NCBI GenBank assembly: GCA_003255025.1
Contig: QANY01008839.1
Span: forward strand, 62,001 to 126,000
Direction of reading: 5' to 3'
Origin: Datisca glomerata
Taxonomy: Eukaryota; Streptophyta; Magnoliopsida; Cucurbitales; Datiscaceae
Length of the DNA: 64,000 nucleotides
A program made the position numbers and the translations under genes. The notes beneath the pieces are model-generated. The model did no database searches. It was not told the origin of the DNA and was given only the letters and a program-made list of their open reading frames with translations. The stretch's first letter is position 1. Every line of letters starts with the position of its first letter. Positions 59,248 to 64,000 of this stretch are shown here, one piece after another.

Positions 59248-61157
59248 CACAACAAGAAAAATGGTTTGTAGTGGCAGTTTTCTTCGTATATAACCCCCAT
59301 CAAAATGATTTGTCGTGGTTCATAAACCGCCCCCATATCCACCGTCGTAAATATTTTTTATGGCAGGCTTTCTAACCGTCGGAGGACCACTAGCAAAGGA
59401 GGGTCTTTGTCTGGAGTTTTCTTTCTCTTTACCGGCGGTGTCAAACCGCTGGTAATGAGTATTTAGCGGCAGTTTGAACCGCCGTCAAATGCCTAAAAAC
59501 AGGAAAAAACTATTTTCCGACAGTTTTAAACCGTCTATATAGACTTCAAAATCACCGCTATAAATTAAAATTTTAACCATAATTTTTTCTGTTTTTTAAA
59601 CATCCCATAATTTTCAAACATACATATTTCAGAAAACATTCTATATCACAGATTTTAAAATCTATCGATACAAAAATTTCAACAATTTAGAGTCCATCAA
59701 TTCAAATATTCACAAATTCTTACTTTTTGAACATCACAAATTCAAAACATTCACAAACTTTAAAGATTCAGAATCCATCAATTGAAACATTCACAAATTC
59801 TAAAGACAAAACAATATAAATTCAAACTTAAGCAAATATATTATTTTTTATCTTCACTGAACTTTATGCGATCATGAAGTTGAGGGAGAATCTCCAGAAT
59901 CCTATAAGCACATAAAAAATGAACAAAACTATTATTTGTGTTGGAATAAACATAATTTATAATTACGTAAAGTATATATTTCTTAAAAATGTTACATGAT
60001 CACCGCCGGGCAATGAGAACGAAGAATTTTGTGCTTGCATCATTTTCATAAGATACGCCACTTGGGATTGAAGTTGAACTTGACCATCTTGAAGTTCATA
60101 AAGTTGTGACTCAACTCTCTCATGTTTTGCACGTGGAACGAACGCCGCATAAAATATTTTTTGTAAAAATAAAAATATTACTTATAATAAACAAGATTTG
60201 CACCATTTCATCTTATGTTTTAGCATAGCTTTTCCTTCCTAAGAATGATGTATATTTTGTTTTGCTCGTACCGTAGTGTTTGTTTCACTACGAGCTTATT
60301 ATTTTAGAAACAAAATTAGTATTTATTCTACGCAGCAAAACCACCCCACCAAAATGCCAATATAAAAGCCTCATTCAAACTATAATACCTAAGAGCAACA
60401 AAATAGATGCAATCATGCCATACAATCGATTATCTCAGGCAATCAAATCGCACCCTAATCAAATGTGGCATGCTTAAATCATGCCGTTTCTCTAATATAT
60501 ATAAGATTATATCATGCGCATTGTTACCATGCGAGAACAAGAGAGAAACGACTGCCAATCCAGATCATCCAGTACACAAGGAAGTAGAAACTTTACCGAT
60601 GTCAAATTAACCAAACAACCATATGATCAAGATAAATCTAGAAGCACACTCAATCGTTGACAATAACAACGTAGGTTGATGCCACATATGGAAGAAAATG
60701 CAAGGGCTGCAAAATCGAAAATCAAAATCAAAATCGAAATAAAAATCAGAACAAAAAAGAGAGGAAGAAAACGCAAGCAAAACATGGAAAATCTAAATCG
60801 ATCGACAAGGGCTGCAAAATCAAAATCAAAGTACCTTCAAGTGACAGAGGAGCTCGCGGTGGAGACGGAGAAGCTTTGAGAGACAGAGAGACATGTAAAG
60901 AAGATAGAGAGACAGAGAGAAAACGGGTGAGTTGGAGAGAGAATCAAGTACGTACATGTAGATCACGGAGGAACTCGCGGTGTTTGACCGCTATATGTCG
61001 ATCTATAGCGGCGGTTTTTGGTTTTAAAAAACCGCCGCCTTAAGTTTGACCGATTTTTTACCAAAAACCGCCGCCTTAAGTTTGACCGATTTCTTTCCCA
61101 ACGATTGGCATAACCGCAACCGTAAAACCACTGGAGAAAACTATTTTTCTTATAGTG
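59248..61157. mobile_element. CACTA (En/Spm-type) transposon, non-autonomous
   Basis: The left end reads CACAACAAGAAAAATGG and the right end, inverted, CACTATAAGAAAAATAG, close to the CACTACAAGAAAAA terminus typical of plant CACTA elements. Both sides are flanked by AAA (59245-59247 and 61158-61160), the 3-bp target duplication expected for this superfamily. Length is 1910 bp. Subterminal regions are dense in AACCGCCG-type words (59320-59560 and 60985-61130). Apart from the small exon remnant at 60000-60160 no transposase is present, so movement would need one in trans. Confidence 0.85.
60000..60160 (-). pseudogene. CACTA-encoded coiled-coil exon remnant
   Basis: The minus strand is open here and reads AKHERVESQLYELQDGQVQL, then QSQVAYLMKMMQAQN, a heptad-like helical segment. 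This resembles the C-terminal part of plant En/Spm-associated transposase-like proteins. It lies inside the CACTA element and is the only piece of protein-coding sequence there that I can place. Confidence 0.55.
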
Positions 61158-62219
61158 AAATGCCATATATTATCTTCTTGTTCTGGTAGATATGAGGAGA
61201 TTCTAATCTCACTAGAAATCAATTGTCCTAAAATAATTTTCTTCAAAAAACAAGCCGTTAATGTACTTTGTTCTTTGTTTTTTTAAGCTGATAATGCACT
61301 TGTTAGTATTTTTTTTAACCTTCTTTCTCGTTTTTTAAATACCAAAAAAAATTATATATAGAGGTCCATAGACACATAGATGCAAATCTTATATTTAAAT
61401 GCAATTTCCCTTTCATTTAGGTCACGCTATTTTTTTAATCTTCTTGCAATTGAATTATCATATTTGTTTAAAGTAAAGCTTAAATAAAACTGCAATTCAA
61501 AATTGCATGCAATTCTAATTTACAATATTTTGAGGCATTAAATTACAGCAGAAAATATAAACAATTCTAAGTTATAATATAATTCTAATTCTAATATTAA
61601 ACAAAATTATTTTCGTACTCTCATAGGAAATAAAGTAAAAATTATTTTTTCTCACACTTCTTCTCTCATTTTATTAATTTAATTAAGATTAAATTTATTA
61701 AAATTTAGTTTAACACTATTAATTTATTTAAATATTAATAACAAATAATTATAAAATTTACGTGAAAATATTTCTTCATTATATCTCTTATTTTATTAAT
61801 TTAATTATTTTTTTTAAATTTAGTCCAGCATTATTAATTTATTTAGATATTAAAAATAAAATTAAAGTTAAATTACACGTCAAAATATTTTTAGATAATA
61901 TATAAGTAAAAGGGCATTTAAGTTGTAATATACCAACCCTTCGTAAATTGACATTTTTATAAAATTGATTTAAAAGATAAAGTGAATTTAAAACTTGATT
62001 TTAAAAAGTGATTATTTGTAATTTTGGTAAAATAATTTTATTTATAAATGGTTTAGTTTAAAATTTAATTTTTCAATTTTAAATGAGTTTTATTTTATAT
62101 TATAAAACTTTAGCTCACTCACACCGTACTTATCCATACACCCTAACCCTATTTTATCCTTGATTAGGCAATCTCACCCCTCAATTGAAAATCACTCACA
62201 CTACATGCATATACACCCT
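61158..62219. other. AT-rich DNA without identified genes
   Basis: Strongly AT-rich, with many TTAATTTA and AAATTT words. Nothing coding or repetitive was recognised. Confidence 0.4.
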
Positions 62220-62969
62220 AAACCAACCTTTAACCTAATATTATATATATTCCAAAACTACTTCTTCTCCCCCACCTCTCTCATCCCCCGCGCAGCCACC
62301 TGCAGGCCAGCAATTCTTCTCCTTCGTTGATCTCTCTCTAATTGAATTTGGGTAATCTTCTTCTCTTTCTTTCTTGATTTCTTTCTTTAGTCTCTTTCTC
62401 TCTCTGTTTTTGTCTCTCTCTTTCGTCCTTGCTTCGTCTCCCTCCCTTTCTGTTTTTGTCTTTGTTCTTCCGGTCTCTCTCTCTCTCTTTCATCTTCATC
62501 TCTGTTTCTTCCCCTCTATTTCATTTTCCATCTCTTCTCTAATTTTCTTTCTTAATGGCTACTCTCTCTCGGTCTTTCCCCTTCCCTTTTTCTCCTTCTG
62601 TTTCTCTCTCCCAATTTCTTTCTTCTTCTCATCTTTCTCTGCCTTTTTCTCTCTCCCTATGTTTCCCTTTCTCTCGCCTCTGTTTCTCTCTCTCTATCTT
62701 TGTCTCTCTCTGCTTCTATCTACATCCCTCTCTCTTTCCCTCTCAGATTCCCTCATTGTTTTTCTTCCCCTCTTTGTTTCCCTCTCCTTCTCATTTTCTC
62801 CCTCTTTATCTCTGTCTCTCTGCTTCTCTCTACATCCCTTTCTCTCTTCCCTTCTCAGATTCCCTCACTATTTTTCTTCCCCTCTTCGTTTCTCTCTCCT
62901 TCTCATTTTCTCTCTCTCTTTTCCCCACTATTTTCTCGTGCTTTCTGTTCTGCAAGTGGGTCTTGCACC
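62220..62969 (+). other. TATA-led, CT-rich leader-like region
   Basis: TATTATATATATTCC near 62238 is followed by CCCCCACCTCTCTCATCCCC and then about 600 bp of TCTCTCTTTC-type sequence. Long open frames on the plus strand (for example 62374-63078) are made only of Ser, Phe, Leu and Pro codons created by the CT bias and are not proposed as genes. The layout (promoter-like start, pyrimidine leader, GAACCGG block) parallels 10677-11600. Confidence 0.4.
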
Positions 62970-63100
62970 CAATTGCTCTGCTATGAACCGATTCATCACG
63001 AACCGAACCGGTTCAGTTTACTCAGACCGTCCTGAACCGGTCCATCAGATAAAATCGAACCGGACTGGTCTGAACTAGCCCAGCCTGAACCATTTGACCT
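62970..63100. repeat. Second GAACCGG-rich block
   Basis: GAACCGATTC, ACGAACCGAACCGGTTCAG, CCTGAACCGGTCC and AATCGAACCGGACTGG recur within 120 bp. This matches the composition and words of the block at 11325-11600. Confidence 0.6.
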
Positions 63101-63299
63101 GAAGCTTTATCTTTTGACTCTGGACCCGATATATTCTTTTCTGACTTTGTTTTGACCGTTTTGCATTGTTTTAATTATATCTATATTTCCTATTTTATGG
63201 TATTAAAAATGTGTTTATATTGTTTTATTTCAAAACAATTTAGTGATTATATTTTTTTGGATTTCAGGTCATTAATTATTTAATTCATTCTTCCGCTTC

Positions 63300-63575
63300 A
63301 GGTGAGTGGGCTTATATAATGGTATGACTCCCGTTGTTATAAATGTATATGCTTTGTGTAAGTGAATTTATATCGTAATGTGACCCATGTGTGATAAATA
63401 TATATGCTTGAGTAAGTAAAATTTCATTGTAATGTGACCCACGTGTCATAAATGTAATATGTGTTATTCACATCAGCTTTAATTTTCTATAAACATGTTA
63501 CGTTCATATATATGTTTGTGTAAATTGACTTATATAACGATGTGATTCTGATATTATAATCGTATCATGTATTCA
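63300..63575. repeat. About four degenerate tandem units of 55 bp
   Basis: Each unit has the order TAAGTGAATTTATAT, AATGTGACCC, TGTGATAAAT, ATATGCTT or a close variant, beginning near 63305, 63360, 63414 and 63520. Confidence 0.6.
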
Positions 63576-63890
63576 TTATCTGTTTAAACATTTTTCAATA
63601 ATTATTATATTTGGTTAACACTTTGATAATTGATTACTGTTCAGTTATTAATGTGATTATCATGAGATAAATATCTGAGTATGACTGATTTTACGTTAGT
63701 ACGTTATCATGTTTGATTGTGTTATATGTATCAGTATGTATTATATGATTATTTATTGTCAAACGTTAGATTATGCAAGTTATGAGGTTAATTCATTCAA
63801 GTGGTAATTAAGAAAAATATGAACTTAAGCATGACCTTTAGTTAATAAGAAATCAGGATTGTTCGCGTTATGTTCTGTTAAACGAATGTG

Positions 63891-64000
63891 GTGCCATCTG
63901 TTCACGCTTTCATCACACATAGAGTGTCATCTGTTCATGTTTTGGTCATTCATTGGGTGTCATCTGTAAATGTTTTCCGTCACTCATGAGGTGCCATCTG
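63891..64000. repeat. 33-34 bp tandem repeat running off the window
   Basis: GTG(C/T)CATCTG recurs at 63891, 63924, 63957 and 63991 with partly conserved spacers containing TTTTC/GGTCA(C/T)TCAT. The last copy ends exactly at the window edge, so the array probably continues. Confidence 0.8.

Noticed and set aside
60676..60879. Lys-rich 67-residue plus-strand open frame in the CACTA element
   Set aside because: It comes from an AAAATCAAAATCG-type simple repeat and has no domain. It lies opposite the transposase-related strand.
62374..63078. 234-residue plus-strand open frame and two overlapping ones (62555-62986, 62700-63035)
   Set aside because: All three frames are open only because the DNA is CT-rich and lacks stop-forming A. 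The proteins are runs of Ser, Phe, Leu and Pro without any domain.

Overview
The window is nuclear DNA of a flowering plant, probably a eudicot. This rests on three plant-type nuclear genes with spliceosomal introns or plant-specific motifs, Ty1/Copia LTR retrotransposons with tRNA-Met primer-binding sites, CACTA and Mutator-like DNA elements, and plastid and mitochondrial DNA inserted in the nucleus. Gene density is low. Most of the 64 kb is nested, decayed transposon sequence with short gene islands at 14-23 kb and 52-56 kb.

Layout. 1-2.0 kb: 3' end of a Copia pol (+), then a 1.3 kb LTR of a different family with its primer-binding site. 2.1-3.9 kb: a mitochondrial insertion carrying a trnC(GCA) relic, a 34-bp minisatellite with telomere-like TTTAGGG motifs, and a plastid insertion holding a broken atpF exon 2. 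3.9-10.7 kb: minus-strand Copia copy 1 (here 'family A', LTRs of about 2 kb). 10.7-13.9 kb: a TATA-led pyrimidine-rich stretch, a GAACCGG-rich block, AT-rich DNA and a small tandem repeat. 14.3-15.5 kb: intact minus-strand gene for a Ser/Ala-rich protein with a short Cys/His motif. 17.3-20.05 kb: a Copia of another family with a 182-bp LTR, cut off after integrase. 20.4-22.8 kb: a complete seven-exon membrane-anchored UDP-glucuronate decarboxylase (UXS) gene whose first intron is of the rare U12 AT-AC class. 23.2-27.8 kb: minus-strand 'family B' element whose LTR carries an 809-bp Mutator-like element with a probable captured MAP-kinase exon. 27.8-36.4 kb: minus-strand family A copy 2, with a trnY-bearing mitochondrial insertion inside its protease/gag region and a chimeric LTR tail. 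36.4-47.5 kb: a family B LTR split by family A copy 3, which has both LTRs (37580-47354). 47.5-51.7 kb: family B leader/gag and 5' LTR (minus). 52.6 kb: frameshifted exon fragment of eIF2-gamma. 54.2-55.5 kb: two-exon gene for a secreted phylloplanin-like protein. 55.7-64 kb: a SINE-like relic, 105-114 bp tandem repeats, a 1.9 kb CACTA element with clean ends, a CT-rich leader plus second GAACCGG block, and two tandem arrays.

The three intact genes do not form a pathway. UXS makes UDP-xylose in the Golgi for wall polysaccharides, the phylloplanin-like protein is predicted to be secreted to the surface, and the Ser-rich protein has no known role. The most informative observations are the perfect U12 splice signals in UXS, the Mutator-like element with an apparent MPK4-type start, the two mitochondrial insertions that may come from one mitochondrial neighbourhood, and the resolvable order of nested insertions. 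I saw no clearly novel multi-gene system.
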